64,000 nucleotides of DNA, taken from contig OX327702.1 in the NCBI GenBank assembly GCA_946807835.1, forward strand, positions 16,554,001 to 16,618,000, given 5' to 3'. A program made the position numbers and the translations under genes. The notes beneath the pieces were generated by a model that was not told the origin of the DNA, made no database searches, and was given only the letters and a program-made list of their open reading frames with translations. The DNA comes from Ailanthus altissimus. Lineage: Eukaryota; Streptophyta; Magnoliopsida; Sapindales; Simaroubaceae. Below are positions 11,015 to 23,400 of the stretch, piece by piece (within the stretch, counting starts at the first letter, position 1; each line of letters opens with the position of its first letter).

Positions 11015-12869
11015 TGTTAGGGTCGGTGCTTACGTGCCATCCCTGAATGTACATATACTTGTATATTTATACAAGTGTACATTCCTATTAAATTGCTAAT
11101 ACCCATTCATATGATACTATGTAATATAATGTTATAAATATTGTAGATCTGAAGGAGTTCAGATCAGATCTAAAGGAGTTTAGATAAGGGCTCATAGTTA
11201 GCTACACTGAGAGATATAAATGTTAAATGTTAGCATAGCTAAGGGTTAGCTAGTTATAATACTCGGTACATCCAAGAGTTAGAGTCTTGTCTGTAATGGG
11301 ACATAGACCTGGGAATATACTAGTAACTGCATAGTTGTAAGAGTTATAATCGGGGGCTAGGAAATGCTAGTTGCGCAAGTATATTCACGAATAATTGTCC
11401 CTGATCTATTTCTGCTGATGCGGGTTTGTCAATGGATACTTTTAATGTAGTTAAGCATATGTCATACCTATAGGATATAGATGGTCGTTCCTAGCTGACT
11501 GTGAGTTTGGAGCTCGTATTGACATATGGGTATCCAATTAGGACGGGATATGGGACAAACTCGCGAGGGCCTCCGATAGACATCTATATAAGCCGTCAAT
11601 GAAGGGTCATCTCGAGTTGAGTAGTATACGTGGTCCTCTGACCTGAGTGCCACGGTGGGCTTGTAAGTGATCCATCATGCTTTGGTTCTATGCATGTCAC
11701 AGACCTTTCATGGCGTGACCGCTGAGTGTCGCTGGGTATGGTCCGATGCTTATGGAGTCTAGTGTGTACAGATATAGGATCCGTTAGCTTGTATAGGGAG
11801 TTAGATATCCAAATGCTTCAAGACTGTATCTCAGAAAATCTTGTGGCCACAAGTATTAATCCTGGGAAAGAGTTCTGCCAAGGTAGAACAATATGGCAAA
11901 ATAGTGTGCACATATTGTTCAGTGAGATACACGTCTAGAGATAAGATATAGATGAGCACTAGGGGATTTGATAGTGATAACCCCGCACATCCAAGATATT
12001 ATGACGGAAGGACTATACGTATGCATTGTAACCTCAACTTGTATGGTTCAACGAGCTGATTTGTATATCCGTGACGTGTGCGTGTGGCATTGTTTATGAA
12101 CTCATAGAATAATTCCATTTGACGAATCAGGCGTAAGACCTAGGGAGTCCTGGGATATGGAGTCTACTCGTTGTGCACTGGGGCAACGTGCTAGATTAAA
12201 TTGTTAAATTCAGCAATATTCAGCACTACCACAGAAATATGTGCGTGTCTGTATTTAAGTGTTAAATATAATATTAGTTAATAATTATTATTTACTAATT
12301 GTATAAGAACACGTGGCATATTGTGGACCCTCAGTTGAGTTTATCCAAGTATGAGATTTGGTGAGACCCATTAGGGGGTATGCCTGGTAACTATTTATGA
12401 GGGACAAAATGATCATTTCTCACTTTGATTATTTAATGGTTAAATAATCAAAATATCTCTCTTATTATATTATATTATATATATAAAGAGAGAGAGAGAA
12501 AGTGAAAAGGGTGAATGTGTGTGTTTAGGCATTATGCCCGAGATAGAAATAGAGAAATGGAAGAATAAGAAGAGGAAGAAGAAAAAAAAAAAGAGGAAAA
12601 ATGAAATTGTTTCACTTTTTCTATGCTTCTATTTGGAGCAATTATGAATTGCTTCAAATTCTCTATTTCTTATCCTTGTAGAGAAAATGATATAAACATA
12701 CATCGGTCATTTTAGGATTTAAGAGTTAAACCCACTGTTACGTATAGGGCTGCTGTTCTAGTTCATAAAGTCCACCGAGTTGGTGATTAAAACTGCCCAC
12801 GAGTTGGTCTTCATGCGGACTTCGAGGAAATACGTGTATAACGTTACACGTTAAGGTGAGTTCTCAACC

Positions 12870-12906
<37 letters not shown>

Positions 12907-12956
12907 GATTAATATATTTATTTATTGTGTTTATTGCATAATTTACACTTCCGCCA
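11015..12956 (+). repeat. Angela-like copia LTR, 3' end truncated
   Basis: Begins TGTTAGGGTCGGTGCTTACG, the same LTR start as the reverse complement of the solo LTR ending at 46190. It shares the family core at about 11675-11765 (CATGCATGTCACAGACCTTT, then CGCTGGGTATGGTCCGATGC), found in four other LTRs in this window. It contains a TATATAAAGAGAGAGAGAGA segment near 12478, a purine tract to 12600, and an (AT)n run. The TTCCGC end motif is reached at about 12950, but the usual last 80 bases ending in TAACA are replaced by other sequence, so the element is truncated there. Confidence 0.75.
12868..12905. repeat. (AT)n microsatellite
   Basis: An uninterrupted TA dinucleotide run of more than 30 bases inside the LTR at 11015-12956. 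Confidence 0.9.
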
Positions 12957-14630
12957 CGTTTAAATTTGTATATGATATGTATTTAGGCAATAGGCATAAT
13001 AACATATGCATACACTCATGTGTATTAGTTCTCCGCCAACATTATCTTCTTTGATGCATCCGCCTCTAATTTGAGTAACACAAACAACATTGTCTTTACA
13101 GTTGGAATATATGTTACAAATAGTAGGCTGCATATACTCTAAATGCCATGAATGATAGATCGCAGTCATATACATTCTCTGCTTGCTTTATGTAGTGTAA
13201 GAATTCAGAGCGATTGAAGGGGGTAGCAACAAAAGTTTACTTTATGGGTCACCATAAGATTATTTTAAATATATTGCCAGGGAGCTTTTTGGGGATCAAA
13301 TAAATTCTCAACATCAATAACCTTATTGCAAAAGCTATATTTGGTTTGTTCCATTAGGCTAATTAAATAAAGCACCAATTGCATTAAGATATAGTACTTC
13401 TGGAACAAGTATTTTTCTTATCATCATCCTTAACGACATTGATCCTTTTTAGGATCAAGTGACCAAATAATTGTAAGTGTATTTAATTGATGGACTTTAT
13501 CCATATTAAATCTTCTTAGAATCTTTTCAGTATTGATAGATCAATGGATAAGATTCTATTTAATTTATGCTCGATCTACAAGCCGAGACAACATTTAATC
13601 TTTCTAAAGTTTTTCATTGTAAATTCTCTTTTAATTATTCTGCAATCTTTAGGAGCTTTTCAAGAGTCCTAATTAAATTCATATTATTCACATGTATAGC
13701 CACAATGACAAACTCATAATCTGATTTCCTTATAAATACACATGGCATATTAGGTCATTTCTTATTAAGTTTTCATTTAGACAGTTGTATTACATGCGTC
13801 CATATTCTTTTGATCATTATAAAGATCTTTTGTAACTTGATTGAATACAAATTATGATTACATACTTCAGGCATGTTGAATCTTTTAGGGATTTTTATGT
13901 GAGTATCTATGTCAAATGACTCATACAGGTAAACTGTCATTACATCCATAAGATACATATCAAGGTTTTCTGAGACTACCAATCTTATTCAAACTCAAAA
14001 TGTAATTGTGTCTATTACGAGGAATAAGTTTCATCATAATCAACCCCACGTTTCTACGATAAACCTTAATCAATAAGTCTTGTTTTATATTTAGTGACAT
14101 CGTTATTTTTTGTTATGTTTTCATAAATAAACCTATTTATATCTATGGATTTGACATCTTCAAGTGTTCGAACTACAGTTCAAAATATTTTATACTTGAC
14201 TTTAGAAGTCAATTCTGTTTGAATTGCTTCTGGTTCATTACTAGAGAACTTTCAATTGAATAATACAAACTAGACGATAATGTAGAAAGCTCTTCAAGTA
14301 TGCATTTCATATTTGAGATGTTTGTATTTTTATTCAAAGTCTCAATATAATATCTATTTCAACGGATATCTTTAAAACTAAGTAGATTTCTTCTAGGTTT
14401 GCCTGCGTAAAGCTTTACTTATATATAACTTTGTTCCACTTGATAACAATATTATTACTCTTCCGGAGCCTTCAATCAGATCTATAAGATTTAATATCAC
14501 TTTTCTTTCAATATTACTTATTTTGAAGGATAGTGTATATAGCTACACTATCAACCAAATAAGCATTCTAACTTTTTCAAATTGAACAATTCATCTTTAA
14601 AAGTTATTCTTTACACAAACTTTTATAGTA
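12957..14630 (-). pseudogene. Heavily decayed copia pol (RT region)
   Basis: Minus-strand translation around 13670-13750 gives CVFIRKSDYEFVIVAIHVNN, a decayed version of the copia RT stretch before and including the catalytic YVDD (here HVNN). Around 14020-14060 the sequence matches the RT-entry region. Stops and frameshifts are frequent. The ORFs at 12960-13175 and 13773-13982 are chance openings. The solo LTR at 14636 interrupts the region on its right. Confidence 0.6.
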
Positions 14631-16455
14631 GATATTGTTGGAGATGGTGCTTATGTGCTATTCCAATATACAGTAAATATTTCAATAATAATCGTTAATA
14701 TATAATTATATGGTAAGAATCTTGTAACTTTTTCAAACATTGTAGATCTAAAAAAGTTTAGATATAGTCTAAAAGAGTTTATGTTAGCGCTAAAGTTAGC
14801 AATTCTAAAGATTTAGAACCTTATCTTAAATAAGGATAAAGACTTGAGAATAATATAGTAATGACGTAGTTACAAAGAGTTGCAAATGATGCTAGAAATG
14901 TCATTGCGTAATATGTTCTTGAAATCATAGTTCTTGATCCAAGGTTACCAATATGGGTCGATAGGTATTTCTTTCGGATTAATGTATGTTTATATCTGAA
15001 TTGTTCAGATGGTTAGTCTCAGTAGACCATAGACATAGCGAAAGTCTGTATAGGCAAGTAGGCATTCAGTAAGGACTGGATACTGAACAAACTCACGAGG
15101 ACCTCCAATAAATATCCCATAAAGTCATCAATGGAGGCTCTTCTAGAGTTGAGTAGTATTTGTGATCCTTTAACCTGAGAGCCACGGTGGGCTTATAAGT
15201 GATCCACCATACTTTGGTTTCACGCATGTCAGAGATCTTTCATAGTCTGATCGCTGGGTGTCGCTGGGTATGGTTCGATGTTCATAGAGTTCAATGAACA
15301 TAGATATGGGATCTATCATCTCATATAGGTGAGTTATATATCTTGATGCTTCAAGATTGTATTTTAGGAAGTCCTGTGGTGACAATACAAGTAAAATACA
15401 AATCTGGAGATGAGTTCACGATCGAGCATATAGAGATTTGACGGTGATGATCTATATCTTTACTCTTCTAAGAATATAGGTGACAGATGGATTATATAGA
15501 TATAGTTGACCTCAATTTGTATGGTTCAATGCGTCATTCTATAATATTAGTAACTGTGTGTAGGGCATTGTTCATAGACTTATAAAAGTGTTCCATAAGA
15601 CAAATGAGTGTGAACATAGAGAGTCTCACAATATGAAGTGTACTCATTGAACACGAGGGTAGCGAAATGGATCGTATGGATCGATCTGAAAAGGTTTCGA
15701 AAAGTAAGATACATTTTAAGACCTATTTGGAAAGTGAGAAAATATAATTTACAAATGTTGCAAACAAGTTCCTATTGCATGAAAAAGTACAAATTCACAC
15801 ATGGCATCCATGCATGGCCATTTGTATAGCAAATGAGAGCATGCATGGACATGCATGTGACAATGTTAATTATGCAAAGTGTTTGCATGGATGAGTGACA
15901 TTTGTCACTTATGCATAAACCTATATGACATCACATAGTTACATGTAGGACATGTGTGCACTTGAAAGTCTTAGGCTTAACAAAATAAATGAAATGAGTT
16001 TCATTTATATAGAATTAAATTGTTGAATGCAAATTCGTGTAAAAGAGTTGAGAGAAAATACAGACTTTGAAAAAGTTACATTTAAGTCCTAAAACACTAT
16101 TTTAAGCATTTGACGCTACAACTAGTTCAAGTGTTGAATTTGTTTTGATTCTTGCATGAAATACTGATCAAAGGCTTACCATTCTAGCTACTTTAATCCC
16201 ACTAAATATTAGAGTCTAGAATTGTTTAAGAGAGGACTTCATTGTGAGTTCAACAACCTTCAAAGTTTAAAAATCTTCATTAAATAGTCTATAAGGGTAT
16301 GTATTATATTCTTGTACTATTTTTGATTTAGTTGTAATGTGTATATGTTGATTATATTGTTTATTCCGCTGTATAATATATGCTGGACATGCATTTGAAA
16401 TTTTTTAACAGGTACACAATTACATGCATGCACCCATGAATGCACTAACAGATAC
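14631..16455 (+). mobile_element. Solo Angela-like copia LTR with target-site duplication
   Basis: The LTR spans 14636-16450, starts TGTTGGAGATGGTGCTTATG and ends GAATGCACTAACA. It is flanked by GATAT (14631-14635) and GATAC (16451-16455), a 5-bp TSD with one mismatch. It carries the family core at 15198-15290 and the CCGCTGTATAATAT end block. A stretch at about 15790-15960 is rich in CATGCATG words. No internal region remains, so it is a solo LTR from intra-element recombination. The small open frames in it are not genes. Confidence 0.85.
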
Positions 16456-17860
16456 TAAGATGATAAAAGTCACATTTCATGCAAAAAGATATAATATGAA
16501 AATATTAATTAAAACTTGATAATTGATGTTCCCTTTTTTTTTCCCTAAAGAGAGTAGAGACATTAATAGGAGTTAATTAGGTATAATATTTTCATATTAT
16601 AAACTTAATATTTGTTCATTTAAATTAAGATTATTTGGCTTTTCATGTGCTTTATTGTTATGTTGTAGGTTTGGAGTCAATAGAGCAAATGGGGATAAAA
16701 ATTTGAAGAAAATAAGGCAAAAATATCAAAATACTACAACACAATGTTACAGTGGATAACTACAATAATTTTTACTACAGTGCCCAGTGCCTAGAAGCGA
16801 GCACCGTAATGCCCAAAATAGTATGCGTGAACAATAACGCGATGAACACTTTTCGTGAACAGTAACTAGTAAACAGTAATCCTAAACTTACTTGTATTTG
16901 ATGTTTTACAATAATTTGAAGACATAAACTTATAAATAGAAGATCAAAAACCCTAATTCAAAAGAATCAAGAAAAATGAGAGAGAAGAATAGAGAGAGAG
17001 AAAGAGCAATTTTTGGAGGATAAAGAAGACTATAAGATTGAAGACTGTAGAAAAATGAGTTTTATTTCTTCAACTCTTTATCTTTTTAGTTTTCTATAAT
17101 TTTTATGATGTTATTCTTGTAAGCTCTAGAACTCTTTATTTCACAATGACCTAAGTTTTTATTCTAGGATTAAACTTTTGAACCTAATATATAATTGGAT
17201 TTTTCTAGTTTAAGAACTTAATACATACAATTGATTCATTCTATCTTGTGTTTAATGCTTTCATTATATGTGGCTAATATTTTGAATGATTGAGGAACTA
17301 TGATGAACTTGACAAAAGGATTCATATATTTAGCCTAGAATAGTTTTATACATGATTATAGGATAACAACTATGAGTTTCATATATGATAGATATATACC
17401 TATATGGAATGTATGGCATAATTTAGACTTTATTTTAACGAATTACATTCTAATTTGATTACCATAGACATATAGGTGATTGTTAGAATGTGTAATACAG
17501 TTACTCGACCATTGATAGAGGCTTGTGATAAGATTAATGTTTATGCCAATAATTGGTATTAAGGGATGAATTAAGTGGTTAATGAATCCAATGAAATATT
17601 AGGGGATGAATCTATACCCTAGAATTAATATCCATTGGTGAATTAATTTCTTTGTTATTTGTTATTAAGGTTAAGTATTAGGTTAATTACTTGATTTTAG
17701 ATTTTATTTTTTTGAATAAAAGTTAAGTAGATATAATTTTAGTACTTGATTGATAGAATTAAATTGTTTAGTCCTTACAAAAATGATATATGGACTTAAA
17801 TCCTATATTACTTGATACAATAGCATACGCTTGCGCTTAGCTATTATATCATCAATCAAA
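16456..17860 (+). repeat. Degraded gypsy-type LTR (boundaries approximate)
   Basis: This stretch resembles the gypsy LTR at 24643-26031: an AAAAATATCAAAA block, a CTACAGTGCC block followed by GC-rich words (16780-16830), AGAGAGAAAGAGC, and a long AT-rich tail. It ends near 17854 at GCTTAGCTATTATATCATCA. The start may be the TGATAATTGATG at about 16518. No TSD could be established. Confidence 0.5.
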
Positions 17861-18705
17861 CATCTATATAAGTAAGATCTTCAGGATCTTAAAATCATCA
17901 ATAAGATTTGTTTCCATAGTTTATCTCTTTGCCTTGATAGATGCCTCATAATGCACTATATTAATAACAAGTATTTACATAATACTTAAGGTGTTTATTC
18001 TCTTACCATTGTATTTGTCTTGGTGTTTATTCTATCTTTTAGTGTTCCTTTGTTCTTGGCACTTACGGCCACCCTAAGGGTGATAATTTTGTCATCTTTC
18101 TCTCCCATAACAATGTCCAACTTTTGTTATGAGTATTTACATTAACTTCTGGAAATGATTAAGAACTAGTTGGACGTGATTCATCATTTTCAATAAGAGC
18201 TCATTAATAAGTAGAAGATGTGATATTAATTTTTAGCATTTTTAAATCGTCGTTCGCAATATTATTATTGTAGAAAAATATTAAAGGTATGAAAAGTAGA
18301 GAATGTCTTCTCTAACATATCTTGTTGTGTAACTTTCTCATCATAATTTTTGGCTGCGAGGTGGTTGTCATCAAAGTAAAATTGTATTTAACAATAATTC
18401 TAAGATCATACAATTTCAAATTTATCCACTCATGTCTTGCTATTAGGAGGAACACATCATATTTTTCTTTTAGATTTTCCTAAAGGATGTGCAAGCCCTC
18501 AAATATTGAGCTTTCAGTCTCTTACATAGGTGATAGTAGAGAAAAGTCATAGTTCTTGACTTGTCATAGAAGGACACATCATTTTCTTGTTTCAATAATT
18601 TTTCAAAGCCATTAGTTTTTTAGGTGCATTTTAGCATCCAATACACTTGATGAGTAATTTTTCATAGGCATCAAGTGCAGGGATTTGTAAATTTATAAAA
18701 GACAT
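17861..18705 (-). pseudogene. Decayed copia gag fragment
   Basis: Minus-strand translation from the ATG at 18705-18703 gives MSFINLQIPALDAYEKLLIK, then further gag-like sequence interrupted by stops. The pattern (a leading aromatic residue, ALD, NY, then a LDA-type block) fits the N-terminus of UBN2-type copia gag proteins. The leader with hairpin repeats follows on its right (upstream). The remainder down to 17861 is too decayed to assign. Confidence 0.45.
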
Positions 18706-18810
18706 TTTCAGGGGCTTTAAATATAAAGAAGTGAATTAAAATTAGTATGATGAAATATAAATATTATTCAACATATTCATAATACAGATTATGAATATCA
18801 AAAGTAATGT

Positions 18811-19160
18811 TTAGGAGGCATGACCTTTTATATACATAAAATAATCATAATTAGGGCGTAAGGCCTTCCATGTATTAGTAGTATCGATGAGACATAGCCT
18901 TCCATTAATAATAATGAGGAGGTATAGCCTTTCACAGATTGATAATAATAAGGAGGCATGACCTTCCATAAATTGATAATAATGAGGAGGCAAAGCCTTC
19001 TATAAAATTATAATAATGAAAAAGCAGGGCCTTTAATATAATATGAGGAGGCGTAGCCTTTCCATAAGAATAAGTAATTAAAAGAAATAAATTCAAAAAG
19101 TATGTATAGAACTTCAGGTTCTAAATTAATGAGATTAATTATTAGAACTTCTGGTTTTAA
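18811..19160 (-). repeat. Hairpin repeat array in a copia leader
   Basis: Seven or so units of GGAGGC-NNN-GCCTTCC type occur at about 18813, 18864, 18897, 18918, 18952, 18984 and 19046, separated by AT-rich TAATAATGA spacers. Each unit is a short inverted repeat that would fold as a 6-7 bp stem. The array then changes to TAGAACTTCAGGTTCTA and TTAGAACTTCTGGTTTTAA palindromes at 19107-19160, with another, AAGCTTCAGGTTAT, just beyond the inserted LTR at 20613. It occupies the stretch between the gag start at 18705 and a primer-site-like sequence at 20886. Confidence 0.75.
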
Positions 19161-20598
19161 CTTATTGATGCGATATTTCTATATCTTAAAATTAAGTGTA
19201 AGTATATACTATCGTATGCAAGTAATAAAGGAACTAAATAAGTCGAATGTTGAATCCACAGGGATAATTTTTTCTTTTTAACCAATTACTAAAATGATAT
19301 CTTTCTAATAATTATTCAAATAAATAAAAATCTAAGAATAAATGTAAAAAATATAAAGGCAAAAACACAATGTAAAGAGATTTAAGTGATAGCAATATAG
19401 AGAAAACCTATGATTAATACTATCCCGCAATATGCTTTCTAATGCTTAATCTTCTAATATTTAACTCACTTAGTCTTTGTTATTGATCAAGACACTAATG
19501 TATTCACAAGTCTCTTCCAAGGTCATGCAAGTATACCTTAATTTACCAAATACCTATATTCCTATGGTACTTGTAATAAACTAAGATTCATTAAGATCAG
19601 GTCTTATTGATCATACATGCCAATTAGGTATATTCCTATCCTAAATTGAAACTTGCATATGCAACATTGAATGTTACTCTACAATCATGCATCAAATTAC
19701 CTAGGTCTAAATATCATGATTCATCTTTCGAGTTTATCAATAATATTACCAACTCATTCACCATATATTGGCTAGAGATATTGAAGCATTAAGATCAAGT
19801 AATTTAAATATCAAAGAACTAAGTTTATTAAATATTCTAAAGATATGGCAATTAAGCACACATATTGAGTTCAAGTATTAACCCTAAAAAATAAATTTAG
19901 CTCATGGCTATAAGAGAACAGCAGTAAAAATAATAATAAATCATGATACAATCAATAGCAAACCGATATAGATGTCGAATTGCTTTTAATTGCGCTGCCT
20001 AAGGTACTCTTGATGCCGAAGAACGCCTTGAATCTCTCTCTAAAGTTGCTTTAATTAGACTCTTATTGCTCTCTAAGACTCGTGTTCTATATTCTTGGTG
20101 TTCTTGAATTGCTCTAGGTTTATCTTGGGTTATTCTTGACGTATAGGAACGAGTGGCTTTTTATAGGGATTGATATAAGGTTGAAAATCTCAATTCTCAT
20201 CGGACTAGGACTCGTGCTACCGCTGGGGCTCTATGTAGTTGTCGCTGGGACGACGCATGAAATAGGCTTCACCGCTGGAGCGGTGGGATGTTAGCGCTAG
20301 GGCGCTGTCCTATTGCTGGCGCAGTAAAGGTCTGGCATTGGGGCGCCAGATGCGACTTCCACAGGTCGTTTTTCTTATTTCGATCACTGTTCCAGAGTTG
20401 GAGCTATAATCCTCGTGGCGTTAGGGCGATGGACACATACTTTAAAAACTTTGCATTTTAGTCCATGTTCTTTAAATTTCGTTCAAGTCCCTATAAATAA
20501 CAATAATGCACATAAATAACCATATATTCTCATAAAACAATAAAATATTAAAATAAAAACATGATAAAATATATGATAAATTTGCTCTTATCACTTAT
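19161..20598 (-). mobile_element. Solo gypsy-type LTR inserted in copia leader
   Basis: The LTR spans 19166-20593, with exact 5-bp TSDs CTTAT at 19161-19165 and 20594-20598. Read on the minus strand it starts TGATAAGAGCAAATTTATC and ends ATATCGCATCA, as Tat/Athila-type LTRs do. It contains the LTR-end hallmark ATCCCTGTGGATTC (reverse of 19250-19263) and a GC-rich island at 20205-20425. No internal region remains. Confidence 0.85.
20205..20425 (-). repeat. GC-rich repeat island inside gypsy LTR
   Basis: Degenerate words such as CCGCTGGGGC, AGCGCTAGGGCGCTG, TGCTGGCGCAGT and TGGGGCGCCAGA stand out in an AT-rich LTR. They resemble the islands at 4370-4640, 23401-23460 and 51270-51600, which belong to other element families. 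Confidence 0.7.
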
Positions 20599-21250
20599 TA
20601 ATTTATTCTGCAAGCTTCAGGTTATAGACAATATTTGAATTTAAAAGAATAGACGTAATATAAATATGAGATAATTGATACATAATATTATTCTTATTTT
20701 CTGACGTGAAAGATCCAAATAAATGGCAATCAAAGTGTATACTCATAAGGATTATATTATACAATAACATAAACATAAAATAAATAATAGTTAAATATAA
20801 ATGATACACGTAGAAATAAAAGAATATAAAATAAAGTAAATCAAGAACTTAATATAAAAATTAAGAACTGAACTTACTTGGAAATCGTGCTGATAACGTA
20901 TTATAAATGAATAATAAAGATAAGAGCTAAAGATAACTTATATAAAAACCTCTGGAAAGTATTATAAAAATTATGAAAATACTAAAAGTGAATGAATTAC
21001 AAAAAGACATGTACACATATTTATAGGCAAACGAAGGGGTGGAATTAACCAAAATTTCCCCACTGCCTCACCAATTCACAACACTTTCACTTTTTTTTTA
21101 ATGAGATTTCCCACTTTATTTTGTATAATCACACGCACCCCTTTTATTTTTTAAACTTTTCGTATTATTGATTAAAAAATTAAAAAATTACAAAACCTAC
21201 TGATACATAATTAAAAGATTATAAGGATAATACAATACATAAATATTGAT
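20599..21250 (-). mobile_element. Copia leader end, primer-site-like sequence and LTR fragment
   Basis: Continuation of the copia leader interrupted by the solo LTR. CGTGCTGATAACG at 20886-20898 (CGTTATCAGCACG on the minus strand) is the kind of tRNA-complementary site seen beside some plant copia LTRs. The sequence to its right starts TATTATAAATGAATAATAAAG and matches 10360-10600, so it is the LTR. The far end of the LTR is not clear. Confidence 0.55.
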
Positions 21251-22200
21251 GAATACTCGAATTTAAACTCTTTCTGAAAATAGAAATAAACTAAATCCCT
21301 AAACGGGGATTATGCCCTAAACAAGGGTACGCCGATCATTTTTAAGTTAGTGACCAACTATCCTTACGCATGGGAGATAAAATACTCTCACATAGGAGGG
21401 TTACAAACTATCCTCACATATGAGAGACTACTCAAAAGCACCACCATTATTTGCTATTTCATCTACCATTTATAATAATAACCCATATAATTCCACACCT
21501 TACAACCAATGATAACATTCAATAGAACAACATTCAAAATCATGTACAATTTAAATCTTGGATCGCCAACCCAATGAATATAGTTGGAATGCCCAAAGAC
21601 GGACCATTGGATCTTGCTTGTACGGTAGGCGATGATATTGTTCTACTCAAGTGTCGGCGGAGAGCATGACTGCCACTAAATTTTACTTTCTCACTGGATT
21701 TGGTTGCATGGTGATTGCGGCAGGCTAAAACTAGCTCGGAAGACAGTCAGTTCTTGACCAGTGGTGGAAGGCTATAGTGGTGGGTTTTCAAATCTTCTAG
21801 AAGAGATCAAGAGTTAAAGCTCCTAGTGGAGGCTGAAGAAGCTTGGTTGAAATTAAGGAACCTCGCTGGAATTCAATGGTCAATAGAGATCCAAGCAAAT
21901 TGGTCGAGGCTTAGGAGTGTCAGTTGAGGCCGATAAGGCTCGATGGTGGCCACATAGGCATGGGGCCGAGGAGGCTCGACAAAGCTGCGGCCAGTGCTTT
22001 CACGATCTAGTATGCCAGGCTAAAAATGAAATGAAATAACAACAAAACAAGAAGAAAAAAAAAAGAGCAAGACATGGTAGAGAAACTAGAAAGATGAGAA
22101 AAAGAAGGTTGTGTACATCAGAGAAAGGCGCGGCAATCCCTCTCTTCGATGAGAAGGGAAGGCCAAAGTTTTGAGGTGGGCGGACACACCACTAGTATTT
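21251..22200. other. Unclassified, moderately GC-rich stretch
   Basis: No convincing gene or repeat family. It contains a short imperfect repeat (ACTATCCTTACGCATGGGAG and ACTATCCTCACATATGAGAG, about 21357 and 21409). The GC-richer part at 21580-22190 resembles in composition the GC-rich copia leader at 2240-2690. It may be leader sequence of a further element. Confidence 0.35.
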
Positions 22201-23400
22201 GAATTAATTAGTAGTTATAAATTTATCTTTAAAAGATGTGATTTTAATAATTATTTTATATAAATTTAAAAAAATATATATCACATGAATTTTAATTTTT
22301 TTTATACCCTTGTACTTTTTCTTAAATTAAAATATATTCTCTAATATATATGATATTTCAAATAATAAAAAAAAGATACATAGTAGAAAATATATTGTTA
22401 GATTATGATTCTTCCTTTGGAGTAAAAACAATAAATGAATTGAACTTATGTCAAATTTAAGTGAGATATAACAAAATTTTAGTGAATTAATATTTGATCC
22501 GTATTCATATTCAAATTTGAAATTAAAAATTAAATTTGAGATGAATTTGATTCGTTTTATTCGTATTTGATGCAAATAAACCAAATTCAACCCAAATTTA
22601 TTTTTATTTTTTGTTTGATAAAAAGGTAATTTAAAATGAGAAAACAAATCCCTTTAAAATATGGGAAATAAATAATTAACAATACATAAAATATATTCTA
22701 TAAAACAAATGCACAATTTATCTAATTCATTTAAGTACATCAGAAAAAACAAATCACCCACAAATTGTCAATTTTATGAACTTTTACATTTGAAGTTTCA
22801 GTTTCAGTTTTAAAAATGTTATAAATTGTCTTATACAGGTTTTGAGATGTTAGCCATTACATTTGTTTTTGTATATTTTATTTTAATTTTACGTTTTTTA
22901 AATATTAATTATTTTCTATTTTTTTTTTTACTTTAGTTGTTATAAAATCAATAAATTATATATTATTTAAGTTCAAATCTTACATGAATTTTAAATAAAT
23001 TTGTATCTTATTTCTAACTCGTCTAATTTTATATTGTAAACATTAGCAAATTTTAAATATATATTGATGAATCAAGATATTCAAATTCAAAATTGATTCA
23101 TTTAATTATTCATAAATTTGAATTCGATTCATTTACTATTTAAATTATTTTTTATTTATATTTACTAAATTCAAATTGAATGAATAAATCAAAACCTACA
23201 TTGTCACCCCTAATTTTTTCTCGAACATGTTAGTTGATAAATAAAGAAGTAAAAAGTATGCTAAGAAAAGTAAATGAAAAAATGATAAATGTTAAATAAT
23301 AAGAGTTTTTTTAATAAAAAAATAGAGTTTATATATAATATTTTAAATTTGAATTTTTTTTTTGTAAATAGCAAATTTTTATGGGCCATTTTCTAATTTA
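22201..23400. other. Very AT-rich sequence, possible MITE remnants
   Basis: Long stretches of ATTCAAATTTGAA-type words (22490-22620 and 23040-23210), the latter ending in TTGTCACCCC at 23203-23212. Such ends are typical of non-autonomous DNA transposons, but no matching terminal inverted repeat was found on the left. The open frame at 22327-22647 is low-complexity and not credible as a gene. Confidence 0.35.
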
